This document shows, piece after piece, positions 1-12,621 of a DNA stretch of 64,000 bases. The translations under genes and the position numbers were made by a program. How positions within the stretch are numbered: position 1 is the stretch's first letter; every line of letters starts with the position of its first letter. Source of the DNA: Mytilus galloprovincialis (taxonomy: Eukaryota; Mollusca; Bivalvia; Mytilida; Mytilidae); NCBI RefSeq assembly GCF_965363235.1, contig NC_134842.1, forward strand, positions 30,380,958-30,444,957, written 5' to 3'. The notes under the pieces were generated by a model. The model saw only the letters and a program-made list of their open reading frames with translations. It had not been told where the DNA came from and ran no database searches.

Positions 1-314
1 TAGGTAAACTAATAAGAAAAGAAAAAGATATAAATAGTAAATTCAAATCGTATGAATAATATTGGCGAACAAAAAAAGTATCACATTATGTCGCCGGACA
101 ATTGTAAGATGCTATAAGATAGACTAAAAATGTATCGAAAATATAGCACAAAAGAAATCATGAAATAACTCGGTGCAATCCCAATTTAAGATGCAAACAC
201 ATCAAAAGAAAAACAAAATCACATCATATCTCCACATGACACAAAACAAAAACCAACTGCAATCAACAAATGAGACGCAAAGAATAAAAAAAAAATCCAT
301 TCGCGGGCAACTAC
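1..314. other. AT-rich non-coding stretch
   Basis: No supported gene, RNA or recognisable repeat. A-rich tracts only. Confidence 0.5.
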
Positions 315-765
315 CGCCTTATTATACCGTATGATCGAACACAAACATAGATCCCGCTAACATGTTTAACCCAGCCACATTATTTATGTAACTTCGTGCC
401 TGTCCCAAGTCAGGAGCCTGTAATTCAGTGGTTGTTGTTTGTTTATGTGTTACATATTTGTTTTTCGTTCATTTTTTTTATATAAATAAGGCCGTTAGTT
501 TTCTCGTTTGAATTGTTTTACTTTGTTATATCTGGGCCTTTTATAGCTGACTATGGGCTTTGCTCATTGTTGAAGGCCGTACGATGAATATGACACCAAA
601 GAAATAAAACGCAAACTAAATTACAAGAAATTGCAAGATAAATAAATGACGTATAAAAAATAATTCTGAACGACAATTGGTTAACACAAACAAAAGAAAT
701 ACAACGATATAAATTTATGCTACCCCAAAAACTCAACTTCACAATGGTCAACCAATCCGGGTTAC
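315..765 (+). repeat. Dispersed mussel repeat A, copy 1
   Basis: The block carries the module 'aagtcaggagcctgt', then 'ggccgttagttttctcg', then 'gttgaaggccgtacg'. The same modules recur in order near 6.0-6.7 kb (opposite strand) and 6.96-7.18 kb, with weaker copies at 14.9, 16.1, 27.5, 34.0, 38.9 and 51.4 kb. No conserved ORF is seen. It is probably a non-autonomous element, and this family is one reason for assigning the window to a mussel. Confidence 0.8.
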
Positions 766-1465
766 TGTATAACTTAGGTGTAACAAAATGTGTAACAAAA
801 CTTTTTTAAAATAATACAGAAATTATGACTGTCGGTGTAATTGTAATTGTTAAATAAAAAAACATGTCAAACATGCAAATATTATTTAAAAAAATTAGTT
901 TTAATCACTTAAAAGTCATGTGATGTTACATATATATAGGACGGGTGTGTTCGATTCGTAAATTAATTAACAAAACCGCGTCATATAACATCCAACTTTG
1001 AAATTGCGTCCAAATGTCAAATTTAGGTGTGCTACTTTGGGAATGGTCTTAAACGATTGGCAATTCATTTCTCAATTTTTGTAATTTTCCCCAGATTTTT
1101 TCTATGTCGAGCAAAAAAAAGTAGCAGTTTATAAGGAGACCCCCTAAATGACGTAACAGCTTGACTTATGGTCGTTTTAAAAACGATTGTTTGCAAGTTG
1201 CATTGTCAACAATTGTACAATATGAAAATTAAACAACGTGAATGCAAATATTTATAATGACTTTACGGAAAGTAACTTTTGTGACATCTTGACAACCGTA
1301 TACAAAGTTCATTTCACTTTTCTACCTTCTAAACACAAGAGGTCGAATTCTTTTGTTCTATTTAAACCGCATATCGGACTGCAAAGCAAGAATATTCAAA
1401 TTCTTTCATTTTTATATATTAAAGCTACAGGTTGACTTTATAACAAAACAAAATCACAGTACTAA
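766..1465. other. AT-rich non-coding stretch
   Basis: No supported gene. The short open frame at 1238-1435 has no recognisable domain and looks like chance. Confidence 0.5.
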
Positions 1466-4121
1466 ACTAGAGGTTCTAAAGAGCCTGTGTCGCTCACCTT
1501 GGTCTATGTGAATATTAAACAAAGGAAGCAGATGGATTCATGACAAAATTGTGTTTTGGTGATGGTGATGTGTTTGTACATCTTACTTTATTGAACATTC
1601 TTGCTGCTTACAATTATCTCTATCTATAATGAACTTGGCCCAGTAGTTTCAGTGGAAAATGTAATTAAAATTTACAAATTTTATGAAAATTGTTAAAAAT
1701 TGACTATAAAGGACAATAACTCCTTAGGGGTCAATTGACCATTTCGGTCATGTTGACTTATTTGTAAATCTTACTTTGCTTAACATTATTGATGTTTACA
1801 GTTTATCTCTATCTATAATAATATTCAAGATAATAACCAAAAACAGCAAAATTTCCTTAAAATTACCAATTCAGGGGCAGCAACCCAACAACGGGTTGTC
1901 AGATTAATCTGAAAATTTCAGGGCAGATAGATCTTGACCTGATAAACAATTTTACCCCATGTCAGATTTGCTCTAAAGGCTGCGGTTTCAGAGTTATAAG
2001 CCAAAATCTACATTTCACCCCTATGTTCTATTTTTAGCCATGGTGGCCATCTTGGTTGGTTGGCCAGGTCATCGGACACAATTTTTAAACTAGATACCCC
2101 AATGATGATTGTGGCTAAGTTTGGTTAAATTTGGCCCAGTAGTTTCAGAGGAGAAGATTTTTGTAAAAGATAACTAAGATTTACGAAAAATGGTTAAAAA
2201 TTGACTATAAAGGGCAATAACTCCTAAAGGAATCAACAGACCATTTTGGTCTTCTTGACTTATTTGTAGATCTTACTTTGCTGAACATTTTTGCTGTTTA
2301 CAGTTTATCTCTATCTATAATAATATTCAAGATAATAACCAACTAGAGGCTCTAAAGAGCCTGTGTCGCTCACCTTGGGCTTGTGCATATTAAACAATGG
2401 ACACGGATAAATTCATGAGATAATTGTGTTTTGGTGATAGTGATGTGTTTGTAGATCTTACTTTACTGAACATTCTTGTTGCTACAATTATCTCTTTCTA
2501 TAATGAACTTGGCCCAGTAATTACAGTGGAAAATATTTTCTAAAAGTTTACAAAAATTTATGAAAAATGTTAAAAATTAACTATAAAGGGCAATAACTCC
2601 TTAAGGGGTCAATTGACTATTTTGGTCATGTAAACTTATTTGTAGATCTTATTTTGCTGAACGTTAATGCTGTATACAGTTTATCTCTATCTATAATAAT
2701 ATTCAAGATAATAACAAAAAACGGCAAAATTTCCTTAAAATTACCAATTCAGGACAGTAACCTAACAACGGGTTGTCCGATCCATGTGAAAACATCAGGG
2801 CAGATAGATCTTGACCTGATAAACAATTAAACCCTGTCAGATTTTCTCTTAATGCTTCGGTTTTTGAGTTATAAGCCAAAAACTGCATTTTACCACTATG
2901 TTCTATTATTAGCCGTGGCAGCCATTTTGGTTGATTGGCCAAGTCATGCCACAAATTTTTTAAACAAGTTACCCCAATGATGATTGTGGCCAAGTTTAGT
3001 TTAATTTGGCCCAGTAGTTTCAGAGAAGAAGATTTTTGTAAAAGATTACTAAGATTTACGAAAAAATGGTTAAAAATTGACTATAAAGGGCAATAACTCC
3101 TTCAGGGGTCAACTGACCATTTTGGTCATGCTGACTTATTTGTAAATCTTACTTTGCTGAACATTATTGCTGTTTACAGTTTATCTCTATCTATAATAAT
3201 ATTCAAGATAATAACCAAAAACAGCAAAATTTCCTTAAAATTACCAAGTCAGGGGCAGCAACCCAACAACAGGTTGTCCGATTCATCTGAAAATTTCAGG
3301 ACAGAAAGATCTTGACCTGATAAACACTTTTACCGCGTCAGATTTTCTCTAAATGCTTTGGTTTTTGAGTTATAAGCCAAAAACTGCATTTTCCCCCATT
3401 TTCTATTTTTAGCCATGGCGGCCATCTTGGTTGGTTGGCCGGGTCACGCCACACATTTTTAAAACTAGATATCCCAAAGATGATTGTGGCCAAGTTTGGA
3501 TTAATTTGGCCCAGTAGTTTCAGAGGAGAAGATTTTTGTAAAAGATAACTAAGATTTACGAAAAATGGTTAAAAATTGACTATAAAGGTCAATAACTCCT
3601 AAAGGGGTCAACTGACCATTTTGGTCATGTTGACTTATTTGTAAATCTTACTTTGTTGAACATTATTGCTGTTTACAGTTTATCTCTATCTATAATAATA
3701 TTCAAGATAATAGCCAAAAACAGCAAAAATTCCCTAAAATTACCAGTTCAGGGGCAGCAACCCAATAACGGGTTGTCGGATTCATCTGAAAAGGGCAGAT
3801 AGAAATTGACCTGATCAACAATTTTACCCCTGTCAGATTTGCTCTAAATGCTTTGGTTTTTGAGTTATAAGCCAAAAACTGCATTTTACCCTTATGTTCT
3901 ATTTTTAACCATGGCAGCCATATTGGTTGGTTGGCCGGGTCCCGTCACACATTTTTTAAACTAGATAACCCAATGATGATTGTGGCCAAGTTTGGTTTAA
4001 TTTGGCCCAGTAATTTCAGAGGAGAAGATTTTTGTAAAAGTTAACGACGACGGACGACGACGGACGACGGACGCCAAGTGATGGGAAAAGCTCACTTGGC
4101 CCTTTGGGCCAGGTGAGCTAA
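1466..4121 (+). repeat. Large repeat of ~500-bp internal units, two nested copies
   Basis: Both copies open with 'ctaaagagcctgtgtcgctc' (1466 and 2342). Inside are roughly 500-bp direct units, each containing 'ggcaataactcc', 'tttatctctatctataat' and 'ggcccagtag', starting near 1697, 2203, 2578, 3074 and 3578. The second copy begins in the middle of a unit of the first, so one copy was inserted into, or recombined with, the other. The right end has a (GACGAC)n-like tract and then an inverted repeat around 'ggccctttgggcc' followed by 'gagctaaaa'. A hairpin then CTAA is what a Helitron 3' end looks like, but no Rep/helicase gene is present, so this family guess is weak. Diverged relatives lie at 50.9-51.4 and 52.0-52.2 kb. 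Confidence 0.75.
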
Positions 4122-4524
4122 AAATGAAACATGTGGGTCAAGTAAAATACCTATCTAATGAATATATTAATCATAAAAACAGAGTAGGTGTGTTCGAATA
4201 GTTATTTTTTTTACTAAAAGTACTTGACGACAGTTTTTCAAGTTGGATGATGAAAATGCATATCTTCGAGAAAAAAATATTGTGTGTGATAGGTTTATAC
4301 TAAGGTTTATAGTCTTCAACTTTTTTAAGGTTTATGACCCCTTCTGTAGCCGTTGATGTACGAACTTTTCAAACTTCAATTGTATCAAAACTACAGATAT
4401 AGTAAATAATAGAGATAGGCCATTTTGAACATATACCAAGGGGAAACTTGATGCAAAGCATTATTATTTACTGCTTCATTACATTTAATAGAAAAAGAGT
4501 ACTTTGTGGCAAATAAACCAAGAT
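4122..4524. other. Non-coding spacer
   Basis: No gene or recognisable repeat seen between the 1.5-4.1 kb repeat block and the small inverted-repeat element. Confidence 0.5.
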
Positions 4525-4871
4525 TTTTATAGAAAATCCACAGCCTTTAATACAGAAATTTTTGCTCTAAGATTTGAAACATAGATTACTCACTTGCTTT
4601 TCTGTGATGTGCTAGTGTTTATTTTTTACAAAAAGTTCTAACCAACCTGTAAATTCCAAAATACATCTTGCTGAGTCACTAAAGTCGAGCGCACCCTAAA
4701 AGGTGTATTTGATTTGGTCCGTATTTTCATTTGTTTTAACCAATAACTACATTAATAAATTTGTTTTAGGGAAATCAATACTAGCACTGCATGCAATAAT
4801 CCTTTATCTATCAGCCATCCAATTGCCAAATATGAGAGTACAAGGATAAAGGCTGTGGATTTTCTATAAAA
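4525..4871. mobile_element. Small MITE-like element with 25-bp inverted ends
   Basis: The left end (4525-4549) and right end (4847-4871) are exact 25-bp inverted copies built around 'agaaaatccacagccttta'. The 347-bp span has no coding potential. No target-site duplication is clear, so the superfamily is open; the true ends may lie a few bases outside. Confidence 0.6.
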
Positions 4872-5478
4872 TTTCCATATGCTTAGCATTGAATCAACAC
4901 AAGGGTACATAATCTTTAAAACCGATTAGACAATAGTTTTAAGTTGAATCAATGCCATGAATGCAGACAAGATCATTAACTGATGCTCATTAGCTAGTAT
5001 ATATATTTGTCTTTTAAAATAAAACTGACATATAAATTGAAGGATCGTAATGGTGCTATGCGAATAAATTCCATCCGATCAAGAAAATCGATATCACACA
5101 CTCTTAAATCATGTAATTTTTAAACGAGATAAATTGACACCAGACAATCACTTTCGCATAAGTGTATTATATTGAAGAAAAGTATATCATTAACTTCAGT
5201 CTTAGTTCAGGGCAGTGTATTGAATTGTATTTTTTTATTGAACATTGTATTTAATTTTAGTACTCTAATATAAAATATAAGAAAATAATACTTATCTATA
5301 TGAAACCCTGATCTTATAGATACTAACCATTTCAGGGAACCTTACAGTTAAAGCTGTAGCGGCAAGGTCATTGTTAACTGCTTTAGTGCAATAAATTTAT
5401 ATTCAAGCGAGTGTTAAAAAAACAAAATCAGACCGACTCGACTTCAAGTTATGGTTTAGTCTCACAATTTAATTTGCT
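4872..5478. other. Non-coding spacer
   Basis: No supported gene or repeat. Confidence 0.5.
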
Positions 5479-5483
5479 GAAAT

Positions 5484-5978
5484 CACGCCTGGTAAACCAT
5501 CTAATCTCAACCAAATGTTGAGACGGAAAAAAGTATTCTGGCACTTCCTGTTCTGGTTCAAAATATTCAAAATAAACACAGGGTAGGTCGACTTTTCGTC
5601 AATTTACTGAAAATCAATGCGTTTTTTTTGTAAAATCGGAGAATGTCATGCCATATATATTGGAATTACGGTTTATCTCGTGTATAACACAAATGAATAT
5701 GATTTAAAATGACATCAAAATGACTTTTCTCTAGCAGGTAAATGTGGCCAGCGCAGTCAGCTATTGACAAAATGACAGTGATATCATTGATAAACTAGCA
5801 TATATATCAGTAAATTAGTATATTTCTAAAACATTATAAACATAAAATTACAGTTTGTTCTTTTTCTTTACTAATATAATTTCATTAAGCTAAATATGTT
5901 ATAAAGTATGTCATGTTGAGATTTTCTGGTATCGGTTGAGATATTCTGGAACAATGTTGAGATCTTCTGGTGAATGAA
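5484..5978 (+). repeat. Left inverted arm of the 3.75-kb element
   Basis: Inverted partner of 8738-9231. Strongly conserved from 5484 to 5652, then diverged, with a second conserved patch at 5930-5975. Confidence 0.75.
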
Positions 5979-5984
5979 ATTTTC

Positions 5985-6660
5985 AACTATAAAAAAGAAG
6001 ATGTGGTATGACTGCCAATGGGACAACTGTCCACAAGAGACCAACATGACACAGACATTAACAACTATAGGTCACCGTACGGCCTTCAACAATGAACAAA
6101 GCCCATACCGCATAGTCAGCTATAAAAGGCCCCGATATGACAATGTAAAACAATTTAAACGAGAAAACTAAAGGCCTTATTTATATATAAAAAAGAAAAA
6201 AAAAATAACGAAAAACAAAATTTATTATATGATTCAATATGTAACACATAAACAAACGACAACCACAGAATTACAGGCTCCTGACTTGGGACAGGCACAT
6301 ACATAAATAATGTGGAGGGGTTAAACATGTTAGCGGGATCTCAACCCTTCCCCTTACCTGGGACAGTGGTATATATAACAGTACAACATAAGAACGAACT
6401 ATAAAAATCAGTTGAAAAAGGTTTAACTCATCAGATAGACAAAAATACAATTGGACGTGGCCGGGTTCTTGAACATCCCGACAACAAAAAGACACTAGGA
6501 ACAGATCTGAGAGAACTCGCAGTTATCTGACAGCTAGTTCAAAGCCACTAACAACTAATAAAAAAATCATGCATCTTAGACTAAACTATCAATCCGTACA
6601 CATCCAACATCCAATGAATTTAGTGTAAAGACGTCATAAACAGTCAGAGAAAAACATGAC
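5985..6660 (-). repeat. Dispersed mussel repeat A, long copy
   Basis: Reverse-strand copy including the 'gtacggccttcaacaatga' and 'gacttgggacaggcac' modules and a longer right-hand part than the copy at 315-765. It lies just inside the left arm of the long-inverted-repeat element and was probably inserted there. Confidence 0.75.
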
Positions 6661-6954
6661 CTTTTGTAGATTAGTATCAATTACATATACAACTGTCAAA
6701 ATTCATAAACTTGCCGTATATTGTTTGACATTTCAACAATCATTTTAATCTTGTCTGTAGTTATCACATCAGCTTCTAAAGAGGCCTTTGGTTGTAATAG
6801 AGTCTAAATAGTAAATAGCTGTGTTTTTTTAAGTACTAGTATTAAAGTTCTAACGCCGGAGATTAAGTCTAGCGTTTGAGATGCAGTTTTGCACAGAAGC
6901 TTTAACGTCAATAATGTTGTAATTGACATCTCCAGGGCTAGAATTTATTTATTT

Positions 6955-7180
6955 ATTTTTTGTGTAACATATTTGTTTTTCGTTCATTTTTTTTTTTTAT
7001 ATATTAATAAGGCCGTTAGTTTTCTCGTTACAATTGTTTTACATTGTCATTTCGGGGCCTTTTATAGCTGTCTATGCAGTATGGGCTTTGCTTATATTTG
7101 AAGGCCGTACGGCGACCTCTAGTTGTTACTTTATGTGTCATTTTGGTCTCTTGTGGAGAGTTGTATCATTGGCAATCGTA
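6955..7180 (+). repeat. Dispersed mussel repeat A, short copy
   Basis: Forward-strand partial copy ('aaggccgttagttttctcgt' through the 'ggccgtacgg' module), opposed to the copy at 5985-6660 within the same 3.75-kb element. Confidence 0.75.
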
Positions 7181-7769
7181 CCACAGAAAGAACATTGATA
7201 ATAAAACGGATACATACAAATTGAAAACAAATCGCGTAAGAAAAAGAAATAGTATGTTAGTTTTCTTTAGTATCATGAATATTTTTGGCTCAACTTCTTA
7301 ATCATGATCAGGCAAAATTATTGGCTTTTTATTCTGACATTTTTTTTTTCTTATTCCTCTTCCACCCCATTTTTCGGCATATTACACGTTCGTTTTATTT
7401 GGTCATTACATCGCGGACTCCTAACGGATGCAAATTTTGTAAATGAAAAACTTTTGTTTATCCTTTCGGCGTTCGTTCGAGCTATCTGGTAAGGTGTGAC
7501 CACAGTTTTTAGCAGAAATCGCATGCTTAGCATAGACACACACAATTATTTTTTTTAGAATTTAAGTTGACCAGGCCAGAGTTCAAACTAACTATCTCAC
7601 ACAATTTAGCTACGTCGAATCCAGTTTTAAAATATTTAAAAAGAAAACTGAATTAATATTCAGAAATAGATAATCATTAAATTCATTCATTTCATCAAAA
7701 GTTATTTTCATTTAAAATAGATAATTGCAAAGGAGATGTACATACAATGGAGATTACCTCTAACTGTCA

Positions 7770-8150
7770 TAATCTGAAGGAGAACTGTTCTAGCGGACAA
7801 ATGTGGAACTATCTCCTGACACTTTTAAGACAGTTCTAGCTAGAACAGTTCTAACCAAGAACTGATTTGGTCAGTGGTAAGTTCTACCTATAACTGATTT
7901 ACACAGTTCAACCTGGAACTGATCCTGACAGTTCCACGGCTAAACAAATCTACGACTAGAACAGAACTGCGGCCTGATTTCGCCACGAACGCATCACGAT
8001 TGTTTTGTACATGTTTAAAGTTTGCTACTCTCAACACGATCACCAAGACCTCATCAAGACAGTAACACGACCATACTGCACTACGATCGTCAACAGCATT
8101 ATTTTTTAGAGATCGTAGTGCGATCATGGCCTAGTGTGACGGGGCCCGGG
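7770..8150. repeat. Short-motif cluster and repeat-like block inside the 3.75-kb element
   Basis: From 7770 to 7960 the motifs CAGTT and AACTG recur many times, including a near-palindrome around 'cagttctagctagaac'. From about 7960 to 8150 follows a higher-GC block rich in GATCGT/ACGATC and ending 'gtgtgacggggcccgggtt', which resembles dispersed invertebrate repeats. The minus-strand open frame here (7888-8127) has no recognisable domain. Confidence 0.4.
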
Positions 8151-8737
8151 TTATAATATACATAAATGTTGCTGAATACTACCAAATATTAAGGATGTGC
8201 CCTGAATGCAGTTGTGAACAAACATCTAAGTTTTAATTATTTCAATACAACACCTGTGAATACACTAAGTTGGACGTCACTTATAATACTTACAAAGCAA
8301 TTTTAAAATCGAATCATATTTTTTTTTGTGATAAGTATTATAATGACAAAAATGACATCTTTTACTCACATTTAAATTATCACCACCTGAAATAATGTGT
8401 ACGAAAAAATAAACCTAGAAAAGGGGTCCTGTTCGATTGTTTAACTATTTTATTTCTTTATAAATGTACGCATTTTCGGCATTAAATAATGTCTGTTAGG
8501 AATCGAATTCATCCAAATCATATTAATAAATAACCATTTGTGTTAATGTCTGTGTCATTTTGGTCTTTTGTGGATAGTTGTCTCATTGTAAAATAATCTT
8601 ATTTATATTTGTAAGGCATGCATTTTTCTATCGGCAATGCTTAAAATTGTATCTGTATTTAGATTTTATGTTACCACAGACAAAAAACATGAATCAGGTT
8701 AACCGTAAAAAAAGGTAAACTCGAATAGTACAGCGCA

Positions 8738-9231
8738 ACCAGAAAGTCTCAACATTGTGACAGAAAGACTCAACCAATACCTTTATATCTCAACCATTTA
8801 TATTTTTTTATTTTTCTGCTCAGAGTTGGCTTGACAAACAAATATTTGTGCAATTTACAGACGTGATTATCGTAAAGCCTAAAAAACACACAAATAATTG
8901 ACATATTTTCTTGCTAAGTCATTAATATCATAGCAGTTCTATCGGATTTAAAGAATGTAAACATTATAATCCGTAGGAGAAAAGTGATTGTGACTTCAAT
9001 TTAAAATATTTTAAATTAAGAAGAGACATATTAGTTACACTTATTATTTATCTATGGCATGACATTCTCCGATTTTACCAAAAAGTCATTGATTTTCAGT
9101 AAATCGAAGAAAATTCGACCTACCCTGTGTTTATTTTGAATATTTTTAACCAGAAAAGCTCAACAGGAAGTACCAGAATACTTTTTTCCGTCTCAACCAT
9201 TTGGTTGAGATTAGATGGTTTACCAGGCGTG
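8738..9231 (-). repeat. Right inverted arm of the 3.75-kb element
   Basis: Inverted partner of 5484-5978. Closest match is at 9056-9231. Confidence 0.75.
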
Positions 9232-9236
9232 GAAAT

Positions 9237-10011
9237 GTGAATTGAAAGAATTAATCAAGTTGAACTATACCAGGGATCAATTTCACCTAAAAAAAAAATA
9301 TAGAATAAATATTTGTAAAGCATGAACATTTAAGTACGAGTATTTTTATTCTAAGATTTTTTGTTGAAAAGATAATTTTACTTTAGTTTATTTAGCCACA
9401 TGTGCGCTTCGTTTTCTCAAGACTTTACCAATAGTCGTTGTACTTCTCTCATTTTGGTCCCATTTACTACCATCAAAACCAAGACACTCGCGATAAGTGG
9501 TGAAACAACTGGAACAATAACGAGATAATCTCACTATAACTTTATTGTAATAATGATTTATAATAAATATCTGAATGAGTACCATAAACAATAACAAGAA
9601 TAGTACACTGTATATTTATCATCAAAATAAAAATTAAATATAAAAGACCCCAATAATTGTAAAAATTAATAAAACATAATACAGTATTGTAAAGCAAACT
9701 TCATATGATACATCTAGAAATATAACTATGTAGGTAGTTTGACTTTACAACTATTTGTTTTTTCGTGTATATTAATTTATAAATAAAATTTGGCAGATGA
9801 TCAGCTGCAAGAAAATTGGAATTTAAAATTATTCAAATAGCAAAACATGAATTGATTATTATTTGGTTTAATAGTTTAATATCTATTTTAGATGCAGTTA
9901 ATTAAAGGCTGTAAACGTGTTATTTGCTTAATTTATAGAATACAGCAGAAATAAAAATTAAAAATTAAAAATTAAAAAAAAGTCAAAATACGAAAAACGA
10001 TTATTCAGAAA
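9237..10011. other. AT-rich non-coding stretch before the satellite
   Basis: No gene supported. A short (AAAATT)n-like run occurs at about 9955-9978. Confidence 0.5.
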
Positions 10012-11595
10012 ATTGTATTACAACCTGAGCAAATGAGGCCCATCTAATAAATAACATTGTATTACAACCTGAGCAAGTGAGGCCCATCTAATATATGACA
10101 TTGTATTACAACCTGAGCAAGTGAGGCCCATCTAATAAATGACTCTGTACTACAACCTGAGCAAGTGAGGCCCATCTAATATATGACATTGTATTACAAC
10201 CTGAGCAAGTGAGGACCATCTAATATATGATATTGTATTACAACCTGAGCAAGTGATGCCCATCTAATAAATGACATTGTATTACAATCTGAGCAAGTGA
10301 GGCCCATCTAATATATGACATTGTATTACAACCTGAGCAAGTGAGGCCCATCTAATAAATGACATTGTATTACAACCTGAGCAAGTGAGGCCCATCTAAT
10401 ATATGACATTGTATTACAACCTGAGCAAGTGAGGCCCATCTAATAAATGACATTGTATTACAACCTGAGCAAGTGAGGACCATCTAATATATGACATTGT
10501 ATTACAACCTGAGCAAGTGAGGCCCATCTAATATATGACATTGTATTACAACCTGAGCAAGTGAGGCCCATCTAATAAATAACATTGTATTACAACCTGA
10601 GCAAGTGAGGCCCATCTAATATATGACATTGTATTACAACCTGAGCAAGTGAGGCCCATCTAATAAATGACTCTGTACTACAACCTGAGCAAGTGAGGCC
10701 CATCTAATATATGACATTGTATTACAACCTGAGCAAGTGAGGACCATCTAATATATGATATTGTATTACAACCTGAGCAAGTGATGCCCATCTAATAAAT
10801 GACATTGTATTACAATCTGAGCAAGTGAGGCCCATCTAATATATGACATTGTATTACAACCTGAGCAAGTGAGGCCCATCTAATAAATGACTCTGTACTA
10901 CAACCTGAGCAAGTGAGGCCCATCTAATATATGACATTGTATTACAACCTGAGCAAGTGAGGACCATCTAATATATGATATTGTATTACAACCTGAGCAA
11001 GTGAGGCCCATCTAATATATGACATTGTATTACAACCTGAGCAAGTGAGGCCCATCTAATAAATAACATTGTATTACAACCTGAGCAAGTGAGGACCATC
11101 TAATAAATGACATTGTATTACAACCTGAGCAAGTGAGGCCCATCTAATATATGACATTGTATTACAACCTGAGCAAGTGAGGCCCATCTAATATATGACA
11201 TTGTATTACAACCTGAGCAAGTGAGGCCCATCTAATAAATGACATTGTATTACAACCTGAGCAAGTGAGGCCCATCTAATAAATGACTCTGTACTACAAC
11301 CTGAGCAAGTGAGGCCCATCTAATATATGACATTGTATTACAACCTGAGCAAGTGAGGACCATCTAATATATGATATTGTATTACAACCTGAGCAAGTGA
11401 TGCCCATCTAATAAATGACATTGTATTACAATCTGAGCAAGTGAGGCCCATCTAATATATGACATTGTATTACAACCTGAGCAAGTGAGGCCCATCTAAT
11501 AAATGACATTGAATTACAACCTGAGCAAGTGAGGACCATCTAATAAATGACATTGTATTACAACCTGAGCAATTGAGGCCCATCTAATAAATGAC
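10012..11595 (+). repeat. 44-bp satellite array, 36 units
   Basis: The anchor 'caacctgagc' first occurs at 10021 and last at 11561, a distance of exactly 35 x 44 bp, so all 36 units keep register with no net indel. Variants (ataaatg/atatatg, ggcccatc/ggaccatc/tgcccatc, cattgtatt/ctctgtact, caacctg/caatctg) recur as blocks. The ctctgtact variant lies at about 10143, 10671, 10891 and 11287, spaced 528, 220 and 396 bp, all multiples of 44. This shows segmental amplification on top of the basic unit. No ORF or RNA function is apparent. Confidence 0.95.
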
Positions 11596-11852
11596 ATATC
11601 TATATGTATACACATTAATAAAAAGCACCGGTTACATTTTTTGTAAAATAAGAATAACAATGTATATGTTTATAAAAAATATCAAAAGCACATACTAGTA
11701 CTTATTTCTCAAAAAGAAATAGTTCCAATAGATCTTTTAAAATGGCAAGACAGAAAATTACATACTAACGGGACACAAATCGCACTTTGCATTGTTGATA
11801 GGTAGTTCCTGTATAATTCATTAATTATTGACATTTCTTTCTTACATCTTTT

Positions 11853-12530
11853 CTTATGCCCCAATTATGGACATTATGTTTTCTTGTATGTGCGTCCGTT
11901 TTTTCGTCGTATCGTCCGTTCGTCCGTCCTTGTGTCCATTCGTCCGTCCGTCTGCCCCGATTCAGTTTAAAGTTGTTGGTTAAAGTTTTTGGTCAAGGCA
12001 GTTTTTTATGAATTTGGATTCCAATCAAATTGAAAATTAGTACACATGTTCCTTATGCTATGATCATCTTTTTAATTTCAATGCCACATTAGATATTTTA
12101 CCCCAATTTCAAAGTCCACTGAACATAGAAAATGATAGTGCGAGTTCAGTGGACCTTGAAATTGGGGTCAAAACTTTAATTTGGAATTAAAATTAGAAAG
12201 ATCATATCATAGGGAACATGTGTACTAAGTTTCAAGTTGATGTAACTTTAACTTCATCAAAAACTACCTTGACCAAAAACTTTAACCTGAACTTCGCACT
12301 ATCATTTTCTATGTTCAGTGGACCATGAAATTGGGGTCAAAACTATAATTTGGCATTAAAATTAGAAAGATCATATCATGGGGAACAAGTGTACTAAGTT
12401 TCAAGTTGATTGGACTTCAACTTCTTCAAAAACTACCTTGACCAAAAACTTTAACATGAAGCGGACAGACGAACGGAGGCACAGACCAGAAAACATAATG
12501 CCCCTCTACTATCGTAGGTGGGGCATAAAA
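11853..12530. mobile_element. Palindromic foldback element with TATGCCCC ends
   Basis: The left part (11853-12125) and right part (about 12314-12530) are imperfect inverted copies: both contain 'ccttgaccaaaaacttta' and a tract of 'cggacgaac'-type repeats, and end TATGCCCCA / TGGGGCATA. Between them lies a further directly oriented partial copy of the right arm. A second right-end fragment occurs at 27826-27948. Non-coding. It ends about 90 bp from the stop codon of the TLC-domain gene. Confidence 0.7.
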
Positions 12531-12621
12531 ATATATCTTTTTGACAAGTTGCAGAAAATAATATCTTGATATTTTTTTTAAGGCATGCGTTCTTATTACC
12601 AACATTTTGATGACTAGGTGG

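Larger units (their letters stand above)
5484..9231. mobile_element. 3.75-kb non-autonomous DNA transposon with long inverted ends
   Basis: The outermost ~170 bp of each end (5484-5652 and 9056-9231) match as inverted copies at roughly 90% by eye. Both begin CACGCCTGGTAAACC. The similarity continues more weakly to about 5978 and 8738, where both arms end in repeated 'gttgaga..ttctgg' motifs. The sequence GAAAT sits directly outside both ends (5479-5483 and 9232-9236), a candidate 5-bp target-site duplication. No transposase frame lies inside. The interior instead holds two opposed copies of mussel repeat A and a cluster of AACTG/CAGTT motifs. A 5-bp duplication with CAC-starting ends is seen in Transib/RAG-like transposons, but the rest of the terminus is not a clear match. 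Confidence 0.7.

Noticed and set aside
7888-8127. 79-codon minus-strand frame
   Set aside because: It lies in a GATCGT-rich repeat-like block inside the long-TIR element and shows no transposase or other domain.
10012-11595. CRISPR-like array
   Set aside because: The whole 44-bp unit repeats without variable spacers, and the genome is eukaryotic. It is a satellite.
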